From Rosa chinensis (Eukaryota > Streptophyta > Magnoliopsida > Rosales > Rosaceae): a DNA stretch of 64,000 nucleotides. Positions within the stretch are counted from its first letter, which is position 1; the number at the start of each line of letters is the position of its first letter. A program made the position numbers and the translations under genes. The notes beneath the pieces are model-generated. The model was not told the origin of the DNA. It worked only from the letters and a program-made list of their open reading frames with translations, and made no database searches. The stretch lies in assembly GCF_002994745.2 (NCBI RefSeq), contig NC_037094.1, positions 16,392,001-16,456,000 of the forward strand. Reading direction: 5' to 3'. Below are positions 44,005-55,989 of this stretch, piece by piece.

Positions 44005-44680
44005 GTAATATAACCACCGACTGTGTTAGATCATAGATGTGGTTTCAGAATGAAGATGTGGTTTCAAGCAACAAGGAACAAAAATGAGAAGGAAGATGTG
44101 GTTTCAGAATATGAAGATAAAGTTACTAGTAATATTAGATGTACTCCTTTTGGGGATAAAAGATTAACTTTGGACAATCCATTTTGGTGCATGATGTAAA
44201 TTATAACAATTTCTTGTATATATATATATTGATCAGTTAATTTGGTCTTTTTTTATTCCACATCCTGCAAATATAATGCATTGAATCATTCTATTAGGAC
44301 AACAATAACCACAAAAAAACTGTCGTATGTGCACCAATGACCCAAAAATAAAAATTGTCGACTGAATGTAAAATAGATAATGGATACTTTGAAAAACTGT
44401 CGTCTGAATGAAAGTCACACAACGGGCATAAAATAAAGCGACCTCTGAATTGCCTTCACACAACAGTTTCTAAAGTCGCCTGTCGTCTGAAGAATAGTCG
44501 CGCAACAGCTAATGCTGTCGACAGCCTGCCGACATGCTGCGCGCCATGCTGCCGAGCCCTTCACACGACGGTTCCCTACAATCGATCTTCATCAGACGGC
44601 GCCTTGATAGACGACGCTTTATCTCCATATCAGACGACAGTTTTTAGCCGTCGTCTGATTCAATTTTTGTAGTAGTGGTC

Positions 44681-45614
44681 GTATGCAATGACCCTCAGTT
44701 AACAACGACGACTAATTAAAAACCATTACAAATTAAATTGACTGCAAAAAATATTTAACGCCATGCTGGAGACTAACGGAGTCTCAAATAATATATATTT
44801 CTGAATCATTACGCCAGGTTTGATGCAAGTACCATGCATTCAGAGCAAGGAGGAGTGCCGGTATATCTTCGCGTTTTCTGCCAAGTAATTGTTAGAAACT
44901 TCGAAGAAAAGATGTTATGTAACGGAAGAAATTAAAGTTTGAATCATGTTAATCTACCTCAGTAATAGATGACCAAACAGAGCCAAATAATACATGCTGG
45001 CCATCGTGGTACTAGTGCCTCATTAAAGCCATTCTGAATATCAGATAACCAGAACAAGCTAGTCTCATCAACTTAAAGCAATATTGCAGTATTAATACAA
45101 ATATACAATTCACGTGGATCGCATTGATCTCAATCAAAGGTTGACTCTTCAGTCAGTTCAATTTAGATGCCAGAAATTCCAGTTGGCAAGTATTAAGTAA
45201 TAACTCGTAACATTTTAGAGTCTGAAAACATAATATTTTCAGCCAATCAGTTGGTAAGGGCGTGCTTGTATTTGATCCCCAATTCAAGATTGATCGCCAC
45301 TATCAACAGTCTCTTCTTGGTGAGTAATTTGTGGAAATTATTCTATGCACTGACGGTGTAAGTGATCCAACCCTTATAAAATAATCTCAACCTTTAATAT
45401 TTATTATCAACTTTATTTTTAATAAACAAAAAGTGTATTTAATGCAATCTAACCATTCATTTATGTTGGTGCAAGTGCATGGCGGTGCTCTGAATAATCT
45501 CTGAGTAATTTGGTTGAAGCGTACGACTCTAGTCACCCCCATCAGAATCCATGGGTCCACTGATGGTGTATTGCAGTCAGGATCGGACATGAGATTCTCT
45601 ACATGTTAAAACTA
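44681..45614. other. Duplicated intergenic segment (pairs with 143-1075)
   Basis: Nearly identical to 143-1075, with no gene except the SDR relic at 45130-45188. It ends at the left TSD of the LTR array. Confidence 0.85.
45130..45188 (-). pseudogene. SDR gene 3'-end relic (copy 2)
   Basis: The duplicate of 592-650: the last codons and stop of an SDR exon 5 with internal damage. Confidence 0.7.
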
Positions 45615-45619
45615 GGAGG

Positions 45620-45806
45620 TGTTAAGAGTATATTAGGGTATTTTGGTAACTTTGGTAGTAGAACAGCTGATATATAAGTCCATGTAAAACTGTAATTTGT
45701 AATAAACTCAGTAACAATGTAGTACTCTTTGTTTTCACGTTTTCTCCCTCTCTCCCTTTCTCTCATCTTCTTCTTCCTTCGTCTCTGATTCATAGCTCAG
45801 CTTTCA
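45620..45806 (+). repeat. LTR 1 of array (5'-most)
   Basis: 187 bp, with a private T at 45642 where LTRs 2-6 have A. Confidence 0.93.
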
Positions 45807-45820
45807 TGGTATCAGGAGCT
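45807..45820 (+). promoter_or_regulatory. PBS-like site of array unit 1
   Basis: tggtatcaggagct directly follows the LTR and resembles the copia tRNA-Met primer site. It is repeated every 2,074 bp. Confidence 0.75.
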
Positions 45821-45946
45821 CAGGTCGATCGGTGACCTAGATGTTCTTGCTTCCTCTATTTTTTGCTTTCGTGTTATCAATTTCATTCAATTTTGATTTT
45901 CCCCAATTCCAAACCCTAACCCCCAAATTCAGTTTCTCCCTCTGCC

Positions 45947-46237
45947 ATGGATCCTTGCCCCAAGCTTGAGCTTTTCACTGTCGTTGTTCTGTTCTGGAAT
46001 CCGAAACTCATCGATATCAAGCTTCCATGGCCTTGTTCAGTGCGACGTCGTTTTTCGATTCGAGTGCGGACAAGCGATTCCCTCCGGCAGTCTCCACCGG
46101 AATTTAGTGCGGATTCATGTCCATGGTTTGATACAATTACAGAGTTTGGTAATCTCTTTCCGATTCACTCATCTCTACACGTTGTTCATCTGCTCTCTGC
46201 AATTCTTGTTGCTCCGCTTCACTATACATACTGCTGA
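45947..46237 (+). other. Unrecognised 96-codon open frame in array unit 1
   Basis: It begins MDPCPKLELFTVV with an overlapping 114-codon frame (45966-46310). It is conserved in all five units only because the units are near-identical. No domain recognised; it may be a leader remnant. Copies start at 48021, 50095, 52169 and 54243. Confidence 0.3.
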
Positions 46238-46299
46238 TGTGCTAGTCTATTATTGGATCTTCCCTAAGTCGTTTCTGTTCATCCGTCTACTTTGCACGT

Positions 46300-46690
46300 T
46301 GTTATGTTGAAGTATATTGATAGAATATTTGAAGAAGAATTAAATTTTGAATTAGATGGAGAAGAATTGATTGGTTTTTGAAGTAGAAGAATTAGTTGTA
46401 AATATTTTGAAAGAAGAAGTGAGTGAAATTTGCAGAAGAAGAATTGGTTGAATTTTGAAGAAGTAGATGATTAGTTGTATATAGTTTGAAGAACAATTAA
46501 TTGAATGAATTTTTGAAGAAGAAGAAGGATTTTTGAAGAAGAAGAGTTGAGTTGAATTTTGAAGTATTGATTGATTTTTGAAGAAGTAGATGATTAGTTG
46601 TATATAGTTTGAAGAACAATTGAATGAATTTTTGAAGAAGTATTAAGTGAATGTTACAGAACAAGAATTAGTAGAATATTGAAGTTTGTT
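46300..46690 (+). repeat. GAAGAA-rich internal repeat of array unit
   Basis: Purine-rich DNA with imperfect repeats of tttttgaagaag and two copies (~115 bp apart) of agtagatgattagttgtata. It lies between the leader and the PDI fragment in every unit. Confidence 0.7.
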
Positions 46691-46893
46691 TTCTTTTTGG
46701 ATGGATGGTTCTGACTTGACAAGTGGGATAGTAGAAGATGTTAGCTGATTGTGTTTTGGATTGTGAGAATGGCTCTAGTGTGAAGGAAGTACTCTCATTA
46801 GACCAGAGGGTCTCAGGTTCATCAGTGAAGTAGAGTTATGCAGGTGGAGCAGATGACAAGATTTTATCCACTGAGAAACAATGGAGCTATTGA

Positions 46894-47502
46894 AAACATG
46901 GTGGTGAAAATGAAATTGTTACTATCAGAACTTTTGTTGATTTCAAGGAATTCAATGTAGAGGCTCTAGAGAAGTTCCTTGAAGAATCTAGCTCGGCAGT
47001 TGTTACAGAATTCAACAATGACCCAGACAACCACCCTTTTGTTATCAAGTTCTTCAATGGTCCAAATGATAAGGCTATGTTGTTTCTGAACTTCAGCAGT
47101 GATGTTGCTGATGCTTTTAAATCAAAGTATCGTGAAGAAGCTGAGAAATACAAAGGAGAGGGCATAAGTTTTTTAGTTGGAGATCTAGAGGCTAGTCAAG
47201 GTGCCTTCCAGTACTTTGGACTTACAGAAGACCAAGTGCCTCTCATCATCATACAGACCAATGACAGACAAAAGTTTTTGAAACCACATTTGGAGCCAGA
47301 TCATATTTCAGTTAGGGTGAAGGAATACAAGGATGGGAAAGTATCACCATACAAAAAGTCTGAACCCATCCTTGAGAAGAACGATGACCCTGTTAAAGTT
47401 GTAGTCGCTGAGAGCCTCCAGGACATTATTTTCAAGTCTGGGAAAAATGTGCTACTCTAGTTTTATGCTCCATGGTGTGGACACTGCAAGAAGGGTTCCT
47501 AA
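46894..47502 (+). pseudogene. Captured protein disulfide isomerase fragment, unit 1
   Basis: PDIs form and isomerise disulfides in the ER. One frame open from 46894 covers the PDI b' domain ([42 protein letters not shown]) and the linker to the a' domain ([20 protein letters not shown]). A TAG at 47457 then stops it one codon before FYAPWCGHCKK, the a' active-site CGHC, after which a second stop follows at 47500. Several exons of a normal PDI gene are joined without introns, so the fragment came from mRNA. The a domain, the rest of a' and the KDEL-type ER signal are missing. The longest ATG frame is 127 codons (47077-47459). Confidence 0.88.
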
Positions 47503-47683
47503 TGAGTTTGATTAGAGTGAAGTTGGTTTTGAGGCATGCTATGTTCTGAGTATTTACTGCCCTTGATTTTGGAGTTAATCACCCGTCCTTGTTCTGAAGA
47601 AGAGGCACCAGTTCCATCATTTGGTTATGGGGTTTTACTTTTCACATTTGCTCCAACCATATGCTTGTACCCAAGCCTATGGT

Positions 47684-47693
47684 TGAGGGGGGA
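47684..47693 (+). promoter_or_regulatory. Polypurine tract of array unit 1
   Basis: tgagggggga directly precedes LTR 2, as in copia elements. Repeated before each following LTR. Confidence 0.75.
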
Positions 47694-47880
47694 TGTTAAG
47701 AGTATATTAGGGTATATTGGTAACTTTGGTAGTAGAACAGCTGATATATAAGTCCATGTAAAACTGTAATTTGTAATAAACTCAGTAACAATGTAGTACT
47801 CTTTGTTTTCACGTTTTCTCCCTCTCTCCCTTTCTCTCATCTTCTTCTTCCTTCGTCTCTGATTCATAGCTCAGCTTTCA
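47694..47880 (+). repeat. LTR 2 of array
   Basis: 187 bp, shared between units 1 and 2 as 3' and 5' LTR; 2,074 bp from LTR 1. Confidence 0.93.
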
Positions 47881-48967
47881 TGGTATCAGGAGCTCAGGTC
47901 GATCGGTGACCTAGATGTTCTTGCTTCCTCTATTTTTTGCTTTCGTGTTATCAATTTCATTCAATTTTGATTTTCCCCAATTCCAAACCCTAACCCCCAA
48001 ATTCAGTTTCTCCCTCTGCCATGGATCCTTGCCCCAAGCTTGAGCTTTTCACTGTCGTTGTTCTGTTCTGGAATCCGAAACTCATCGATATCAAGCTTCC
48101 ATGGCCTTGTTCAGTGCGACGTCGTTTTTCGATTCGAGTGCGGACAAGCGATTCCCTCCGGCAGTCTCCACCGGAATTTAGTGCGGATTCATGTCCATGG
48201 TTTGATACAATTACAGAGTTTGGTAATCTCTTTCCGATTCACTCATCTCTACACGTTGTTCATCTGCTCTCTGCAATTCTTGTTGCTCCGCTTCACTATA
48301 CATACTGCTGATGTGCTAGTCTATTATTGGATCTTCCCTAAGTCGTTTCTGTTCATCCGTCTACTTTGCACGTTGTTATGTTGAAGTATATTGATAGAAT
48401 ATTTGAAGAAGAATTAAATTTTGAATTAGATGGAGAAGAATTGATTGGTTTTTGAAGTAGAAGAATTAGTTGTAAATATTTTGAAAGAAGAAGTGAGTGA
48501 AATTTGCAGAAGAAGAATTGGTTGAATTTTGAAGAAGTAGATGATTAGTTGTATATAGTTTGAAGAACAATTAATTGAATGAATTTTTGAAGAAGAAGAA
48601 GGATTTTTGAAGAAGAAGAGTTGAGTTGAATTTTGAAGTATTGATTGATTTTTGAAGAAGTAGATGATTAGTTGTATATAGTTTGAAGAACAATTGAATG
48701 AATTTTTGAAGAAGTATTAAGTGAATGTTACAGAACAAGAATTAGTAGAATATTGAAGTTTGTTTTCTTTTTGGATGGATGGTTCTGACTTGACAAGTGG
48801 GATAGTAGAAGATGTTAGCTGATTGTGTTTTGGATTGTGAGAATGGCTCTAGTGTGAAGGAAGTACTCTCATTAGACCAGAGGGTCTCAGGTTCATCAGT
48901 GAAGTAGAGTTATGCAGGTGGAGCAGATGACAAGATTTTATCCACTGAGAAACAATGGAGCTATTGA

Positions 48968-49576
48968 AAACATGGTGGTGAAAATGAAATTGTTACTATC
49001 AGAACTTTTGTTGATTTCAAGGAATTCAATGTAGAGGCTCTAGAGAAGTTCCTTGAAGAATCTAGCTCGGCAGTTGTTACAGAATTCAACAATGACCCAG
49101 ACAACCACCCTTTTGTTATCAAGTTCTTCAATGGTCCAAATGATAAGGCTATGTTGTTTCTGAACTTCAGCAGTGATGTTGCTGATGCTTTTAAATCAAA
49201 GTATCGTGAAGAAGCTGAGAAATACAAAGGAGAGGGCATAAGTTTTTTAGTTGGAGATCTAGAGGCTAGTCAAGGTGCCTTCCAGTACTTTGGACTTACA
49301 GAAGACCAAGTGCCTCTCATCATCATACAGACCAATGACAGACAAAAGTTTTTGAAACCACATTTGGAGCCAGATCATATTTCAGTTAGGGTGAAGGAAT
49401 ACAAGGATGGGAAAGTATCACCATACAAAAAGTCTGAACCCATCCTTGAGAAGAACGATGACCCTGTTAAAGTTGTAGTCGCTGAGAGCCTCCAGGACAT
49501 TATTTTCAAGTCTGGGAAAAATGTGCTACTCTAGTTTTATGCTCCATGGTGTGGACACTGCAAGAAGGGTTCCTAA
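48968..49576 (+). pseudogene. Captured PDI fragment, unit 2
   Basis: Same sequence and same stop as in unit 1. Unit 2 shares A at 47979 with unit 1. Confidence 0.88.
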
Positions 49577-49767
49577 TGAGTTTGATTAGAGTGAAGTTGG
49601 TTTTGAGGCATGCTATGTTCTGAGTATTTACTGCCCTTGATTTTGGAGTTAATCACCCGTCCTTGTTCTGAAGAAGAGGCACCAGTTCCATCATTTGGTT
49701 ATGGGGTTTTACTTTTCACATTTGCTCCAACCATATGCTTGTACCCAAGCCTATGGTTGAGGGGGGA

Positions 49768-49954
49768 TGTTAAGAGTATATTAGGGTATATTGGTAACTT
49801 TGGTAGTAGAACAGCTGATATATAAGTCCATGTAAAACTGTAATTTGTAATAAACTCAGTAACAATGTAGTACTCTTTGTTTTCACGTTTTCTCCCTCTC
49901 TCCCTTTCTCTCATCTTCTTCTTCCTTCGTCTCTGATTCATAGCTCAGCTTTCA
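49768..49954 (+). repeat. LTR 3 of array
   Basis: 187 bp. Confidence 0.93.
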
Positions 49955-51041
49955 TGGTATCAGGAGCTCAGGTCGATCGGTGACCTAGATGTTCTTGCTT
50001 CCTCTATTTTTTGCTTTCGTGTTATCAATTTCATTCAATTTTGATTTTCCCCGATTCCAAACCCTAACCCCCAAATTCAGTTTCTCCCTCTGCCATGGAT
50101 CCTTGCCCCAAGCTTGAGCTTTTCACTGTCGTTGTTCTGTTCTGGAATCCGAAACTCATCGATATCAAGCTTCCATGGCCTTGTTCAGTGCGACGTCGTT
50201 TTTCGATTCGAGTGCGGACAAGCGATTCCCTCCGGCAGTCTCCACCGGAATTTAGTGCGGATTCATGTCCATGGTTTGATACAATTACAGAGTTTGGTAA
50301 TCTCTTTCCGATTCACTCATCTCTACACGTTGTTCATCTGCTCTCTGCAATTCTTGTTGCTCCGCTTCACTATACATACTGCTGATGTGCTAGTCTATTA
50401 TTGGATCTTCCCTAAGTCGTTTCTGTTCATCCGTCTACTTTGCACGTTGTTATGTTGAAGTATATTGATAGAATATTTGAAGAAGAATTAAATTTTGAAT
50501 TAGATGGAGAAGAATTGATTGGTTTTTGAAGTAGAAGAATTAGTTGTAAATATTTTGAAAGAAGAAGTGAGTGAAATTTGCAGAAGAAGAATTGGTTGAA
50601 TTTTGAAGAAGTAGATGATTAGTTGTATATAGTTTGAAGAACAATTAATTGAATGAATTTTTGAAGAAGAAGAAGGATTTTTGAAGAAGAAGAGTTGAGT
50701 TGAATTTTGAAGTATTGATTGATTTTTGAAGAAGTAGATGATTAGTTGTATATAGTTTGAAGAACAATTGAATGAATTTTTGAAGAAGTATTAAGTGAAT
50801 GTTACAGAACAAGAATTAGTAGAATATTGAAGTTTGTTTTCTTTTTGGATGGATGGTTCTGACTTGACAAGTGGGATAGTAGAAGATGTTAGCTGATTGT
50901 GTTTTGGATTGTGAGAATGGCTCTAGTGTGAAGGAAGTACTCTCATTAGACCAGAGGGTCTCAGGTTCATCAGTGAAGTAGAGTTATGCAGGTGGAGCAG
51001 ATGACAAGATTTTATCCACTGAGAAACAATGGAGCTATTGA

Positions 51042-51650
51042 AAACATGGTGGTGAAAATGAAATTGTTACTATCAGAACTTTTGTTGATTTCAAGGAATT
51101 CAATGTAGAGGCTCTAGAGAAGTTCCTTGAAGAATCTAGCTCGGCAGTTGTTACAGAATTCAACAATGACCCAGACAACCACCCTTTTGTTATCAAGTTC
51201 TTCAATGGTCCAAATGATAAGGCTATGTTGTTTCTGAACTTCAGCAGTGATGTTGCTGATGCTTTTAAATCAAAGTATCGTGAAGAAGCTGAGAAATACA
51301 AAGGAGAGGGCATAAGTTTTTTAGTTGGAGATCTAGAGGCTAGTCAAGGTGCCTTCCAGTACTTTGGACTTACAGAAGACCAAGTGCCTCTCATCATCAT
51401 ACAGACCAATGACAGACAAAAGTTTTTGAAACCACATTTGGAGCCAGATCATATTTCAGTTAGGGTGAAGGAATACAAGGATGGGAAAGTATCACCATAC
51501 AAAAAGTCTGAACCCATCCTTGAGAAGAACGATGACCCTGTTAAAGTTGTAGTCGCTGAGAGCCTCCAGGACATTATTTTCAAGTCTGGGAAAAATGTGC
51601 TACTCTAGTTTTATGCTCCATGGTGTGGACACTGCAAGAAGGGTTCCTAA
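51042..51650 (+). pseudogene. Captured PDI fragment, unit 3
   Basis: Same as unit 1. Unit 3 has G at 50053 (like units 4-5) and G at 50019 (like units 1-2). Confidence 0.88.
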
Positions 51651-51841
51651 TGAGTTTGATTAGAGTGAAGTTGGTTTTGAGGCATGCTATGTTCTGAGTA
51701 TTTACTGCCCTTGATTTTGGAGTTAATCACCCGTCCTTGTTCTGAAGAAGAGGCACCAGTTCCATCATTTGGTTATGGGGTTTTACTTTTCACATTTGCT
51801 CCAACCATATGCTTGTACCCAAGCCTATGGTTGAGGGGGGA

Positions 51842-52028
51842 TGTTAAGAGTATATTAGGGTATATTGGTAACTTTGGTAGTAGAACAGCTGATATATAAG
51901 TCCATGTAAAACTGTAATTTGTAATAAACTCAGTAACAATGTAGTACTCTTTGTTTTCACGTTTTCTCCCTCTCTCCCTTTCTCTCATCTTCTTCTTCCT
52001 TCGTCTCTGATTCATAGCTCAGCTTTCA
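51842..52028 (+). repeat. LTR 4 of array
   Basis: 187 bp. Confidence 0.93.
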
Positions 52029-53115
52029 TGGTATCAGGAGCTCAGGTCGATCGGTGACCTAGATGTTCTTGCTTCCTCTATTTTTTGCTTTCATGTTATC
52101 AATTTCATTCAATTTTGATTTTCCCCGATTCCAAACCCTAACCCCCAAATTCAGTTTCTCCCTCTGCCATGGATCCTTGCCCCAAGCTTGAGCTTTTCAC
52201 TGTCGTTGTTCTGTTCTGGAATCCGAAACTCATCGATATCAAGCTTCCATGGCCTTGTTCAGTGCGACGTCGTTTTTCGATTCGAGTGCGGACAAGCGAT
52301 TCCCTCCGGCAGTCTCCACCGGAATTTAGTGCGGATTCATGTCCATGGTTTGATACAATTACAGAGTTTGGTAATCTCTTTCCGATTCACTCATCTCTAC
52401 ACGTTGTTCATCTGCTCTCTGCAATTCTTGTTGCTCCGCTTCACTATACATACTGCTGATGTGCTAGTCTATTATTGGATCTTCCCTAAGTCGTTTCTGT
52501 TCATCCGTCTACTTTGCACGTTGTTATGTTGAAGTATATTGATAGAATATTTGAAGAAGAATTAAATTTTGAATTAGATGGAGAAGAATTGATTGGTTTT
52601 TGAAGTAGAAGAATTAGTTGTAAATATTTTGAAAGAAGAAGTGAGTGAAATTTGCAGAAGAAGAATTGGTTGAATTTTGAAGAAGTAGATGATTAGTTGT
52701 ATATAGTTTGAAGAACAATTAATTGAATGAATTTTTGAAGAAGAAGAAGGATTTTTGAAGAAGAAGAGTTGAGTTGAATTTTGAAGTATTGATTGATTTT
52801 TGAAGAAGTAGATGATTAGTTCTATATAGTTTGAAGAACAATTGAATGAATTTTTGAAGAAGTATTAAGTGAATGTTACAGAACAAGAATTAGTAGAATA
52901 TTGAAGTTTGTTTTCTTTTTGGATGGATGGTTCTGACTTGACAAGTGGGATAGTAGAAGATGTTAGCTGATTGTGTTTTGGATTGTGAGAATGGCTCTAG
53001 TGTGAAGGAAGTACTCTCATTAGACCAGAGGGTCTCAGGTTCATCAGTGAAGTAGAGTTATGCAGGTGGAGCAGATGACAAGATTTTATCCACTGAGAAA
53101 CAATGGAGCTATTGA

Positions 53116-53724
53116 AAACATGGTGGTGAAAATGAAATTGTTACTATCAGAACTTTTGTTGATTTCAAGGAATTCAATGTAGAGGCTCTAGAGAAGTTCC
53201 TTGAAGAATCTAGCTCGGCAGTTGTTACAGAATTCAACAATGACCCAGACAACCACCCTTTTGTTATCAAGTTCTTCAATGGTCCAAATGATAAGGCTAT
53301 GTTGTTTCTGAACTTCAGCAGTGATGTTGCTGATGCTTTTAAATCAAAGTATCGTGAAGAAGCTGAGAAATACAAAGGAGAGGGCATAAGTTTTTTAGTT
53401 GGAGATCTAGAGGCTAGTCAAGGTGCCTTCCAGTACTTTGGACTTACAGAAGACCAAGTGCCTCTCATCATCATACAGACCAATGACAGACAAAAGTTTT
53501 TGAAACCACATTTGGAGCCAGATCATATTTCAGTTAGGGTGAAGGAATACAAGGATGGGAAAGTATCACCATACAAAAAGTCTGAACCCATCCTTGAGAA
53601 GAACGATGACCCTGTTAAAGTTGTAGTCGCTGAGAGCCTCCAGGACATTATTTTCAAGTCTGGGAAAAATGTGCTACTCTAGTTTTATGCTCCATGGTGT
53701 GGACACTGCAAGAAGGGTTCCTAA
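53116..53724 (+). pseudogene. Captured PDI fragment, unit 4
   Basis: Same as unit 1. Unit 4 has A at 52093 (shared with unit 5) and a private C at 52822. Confidence 0.88.
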
Positions 53725-53915
53725 TGAGTTTGATTAGAGTGAAGTTGGTTTTGAGGCATGCTATGTTCTGAGTATTTACTGCCCTTGATTTTGGAGTTAA
53801 TCACCCGTCCTTGTTCTGAAGAAGAGGCACCAGTTCCATCATTTGGTTATGGGGTTTTACTTTTCACATTTGCTCCAACCATATGCTTGTACCCAAGCCT
53901 ATGGTTGAGGGGGGA

Positions 53916-54102
53916 TGTTAAGAGTATATTAGGGTATATTGGTAACTTTGGTAGTAGAACAGCTGATATATAAGTCCATGTAAAACTGTAATTTGTAATA
54001 AACTCAGTAACAATGTAGTACTCTTTGTTTTCACGTTTTCTCCCTCTCTCCCTTTCTCTCATCTTCTTCTTCCTTCGTCTCTGATTCATAGCTCAGCTTT
54101 CA
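53916..54102 (+). repeat. LTR 5 of array
   Basis: 187 bp. Confidence 0.93.
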
Positions 54103-55189
54103 TGGTATCAGGAGCTCAGGTCGATCGGTGACCTAGATGTTCTTGCTTCCTCTATTTTTTGCTTTCATGTTATCAATTTCATTCAATTTTGATTTTCCCC
54201 GATTCCAAACCCTAACCCCCAAATTCAGTTTCTCCCTCTGCCATGGATCCTTGCCCCAAGCTTGAGCTTTTCACTGTCGTTGTTCTGTTCTGGAATCCGA
54301 AACTCATCGATATCAAGCTTCCATGGCCTTGTTCAGTGCGACGTCGTTTTTCGATTCGAGTGCGGACAAGCGATTCCCTCCGGCAGTCTCCACCGGAATT
54401 TAGTGCGGATTCATGTCCATGGTTTGATACAATTACAGAGTTTGGTAATCTCTTTCCGATTCACTCATCTCTACACGTTGTTCATCTGCTCTCTGCAATT
54501 CTTGTTGCTCCGCTTCACTATACATACTGCTGATGTGCTAGTCTATTATTGGATCTTCCCTAAGTCGTTTCTGTTCATCCGTCTACTTTGCACGTTGTTA
54601 TGTTGAAGTATATTGATAGAATATTTGAAGAAGAATTAAATTTTGAATTAGATGGAGAAGAATTGATTGGTTTTTGAAGTAGAAGAATTAGTTGTAAATA
54701 TTTTGAAAGAAGAAGTGAGTGAAATTTGCAGAAGAAGAATTGGTTGAATTTTGAAGAAGTAGATGATTAGTTGTATATAGTTTGAAGAACAATTAATTGA
54801 ATGAATTTTTGAAGAAGAAGAAGGATTTTTGAAGAAGAAGAGTTGAGTTGAATTTTGAAGTATTGATTGATTTTTGAAGAAGTAGATGATTAGTTGTATA
54901 TAGTTTGAAGAACAATTGAATGAATTTTTGAAGAAGTATTAAGTGAATGTTACAGAACAAGAATTAGTAGAATATTGAAGTTTGTTTTCTTTTTGGATGG
55001 ATGGTTCTGACTTGACAAGTGGGATAGTAGAAGATGTTAGCTGATTGTGTTTTGGATTGTGAGAATGGCTCTAGTGTGAAGGAAGTACTCTCATTAGACC
55101 AGAGGGTCTCAGGTTCATCAGTGAAGTAGAGTTATGCAGGTGGAGCAGATGACAAGATTTTATCCACTGAGAAACAATGGAGCTATTGA

Positions 55190-55798
55190 AAACATGGTGG
55201 TGAAAATGAAATTGTTACTATCAGAACTTTTGTTGATTTCAAGGAATTCAATGTAGAGGCTCTAGAGAAGTTCCTTGAAGAATCTAGCTCGGCAGTTGTT
55301 ACAGAATTCAACAATGACCCAGACAACCACCCTTTTGTTATCAAGTTCTTCAATGGTCCAAATGATAAGGCTATGTTGTTTCTGAACTTCAGCAGTGATG
55401 TTGCTGATGCTTTTAAATCAAAGTATCGTGAAGAAGCTGAGAAATACAAAGGAGAGGGCATAAGTTTTTTAGTTGGAGATCTAGAGGCTAGTCAAGGTGC
55501 CTTCCAGTACTTTGGACTTACAGAAGACCAAGTGCCTCTCATCATCATACAGACCAATGACAGACAAAAGTTTTTGAAACCACATTTGGAGCCAGATCAT
55601 ATTTCAGTTAGGGTGAAGGAATACAAGGATGGGAAAGTATCACCATACAAAAAGTCTGAACCCATCCTTGAGAAGAACGATGACCCTGTTAAAGTTGTAG
55701 TCGCTGAGAGCCTCCAGGACATTATTTTCAAGTCTGGGAAAAATGTGCTACTCTAGTTTTATGCTCCATGGTGTGGACACTGCAAGAAGGGTTCCTAA
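55190..55798 (+). pseudogene. Captured PDI fragment, unit 5
   Basis: Same as unit 1. Unit 5 has A at 54167 and G at 54201, as in unit 4. Confidence 0.88.
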
Positions 55799-55989
55799 TG
55801 AGTTTGATTAGAGTGAAGTTGGTTTTGAGGCATGCTATGTTCTGAGTATTTACTGCCCTTGATTTTGGAGTTAATCACCCGTCCTTGTTCTGAAGAAGAG
55901 GCACCAGTTCCATCATTTGGTTATGGGGTTTTACTTTTCACATTTGCTCCAACCATATGCTTGTACCCAAGCCTATGGTTGAGGGGGGA

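Larger units (their letters stand above)
39537..44677. mobile_element. Non-autonomous CACTA transposon (5,141 bp) with captured gene fragments
   Basis: It begins CACTACTACA and ends TGTAGTAGTG with 28-bp TIRs (39537-39564, 44650-44677; one mismatch) and a 3-bp TSD gtc (39534-39536, 44678-44680). The uninterrupted site (gtc at 140-142) is present in duplication copy 1. Subterminal regions contain many direct and inverted GTCGTCTGA-type words (39560-39680 and 44330-44660), the expected transposase-binding repeats. There is no transposase. The interior carries exon-intron fragments of at least two host genes in plus orientation (rhomboid-like, HGSNAT-like) and one unrecognised fragment. Confidence 0.96.

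Noticed and set aside
47077..47459. 127-residue ATG-initiated frames in the five array units as five functional PDI genes
   Set aside because: They begin inside the b' domain, lack signal peptide and CGHC site, end at a premature TAG and sit within LTR units, so they are captured fragments.
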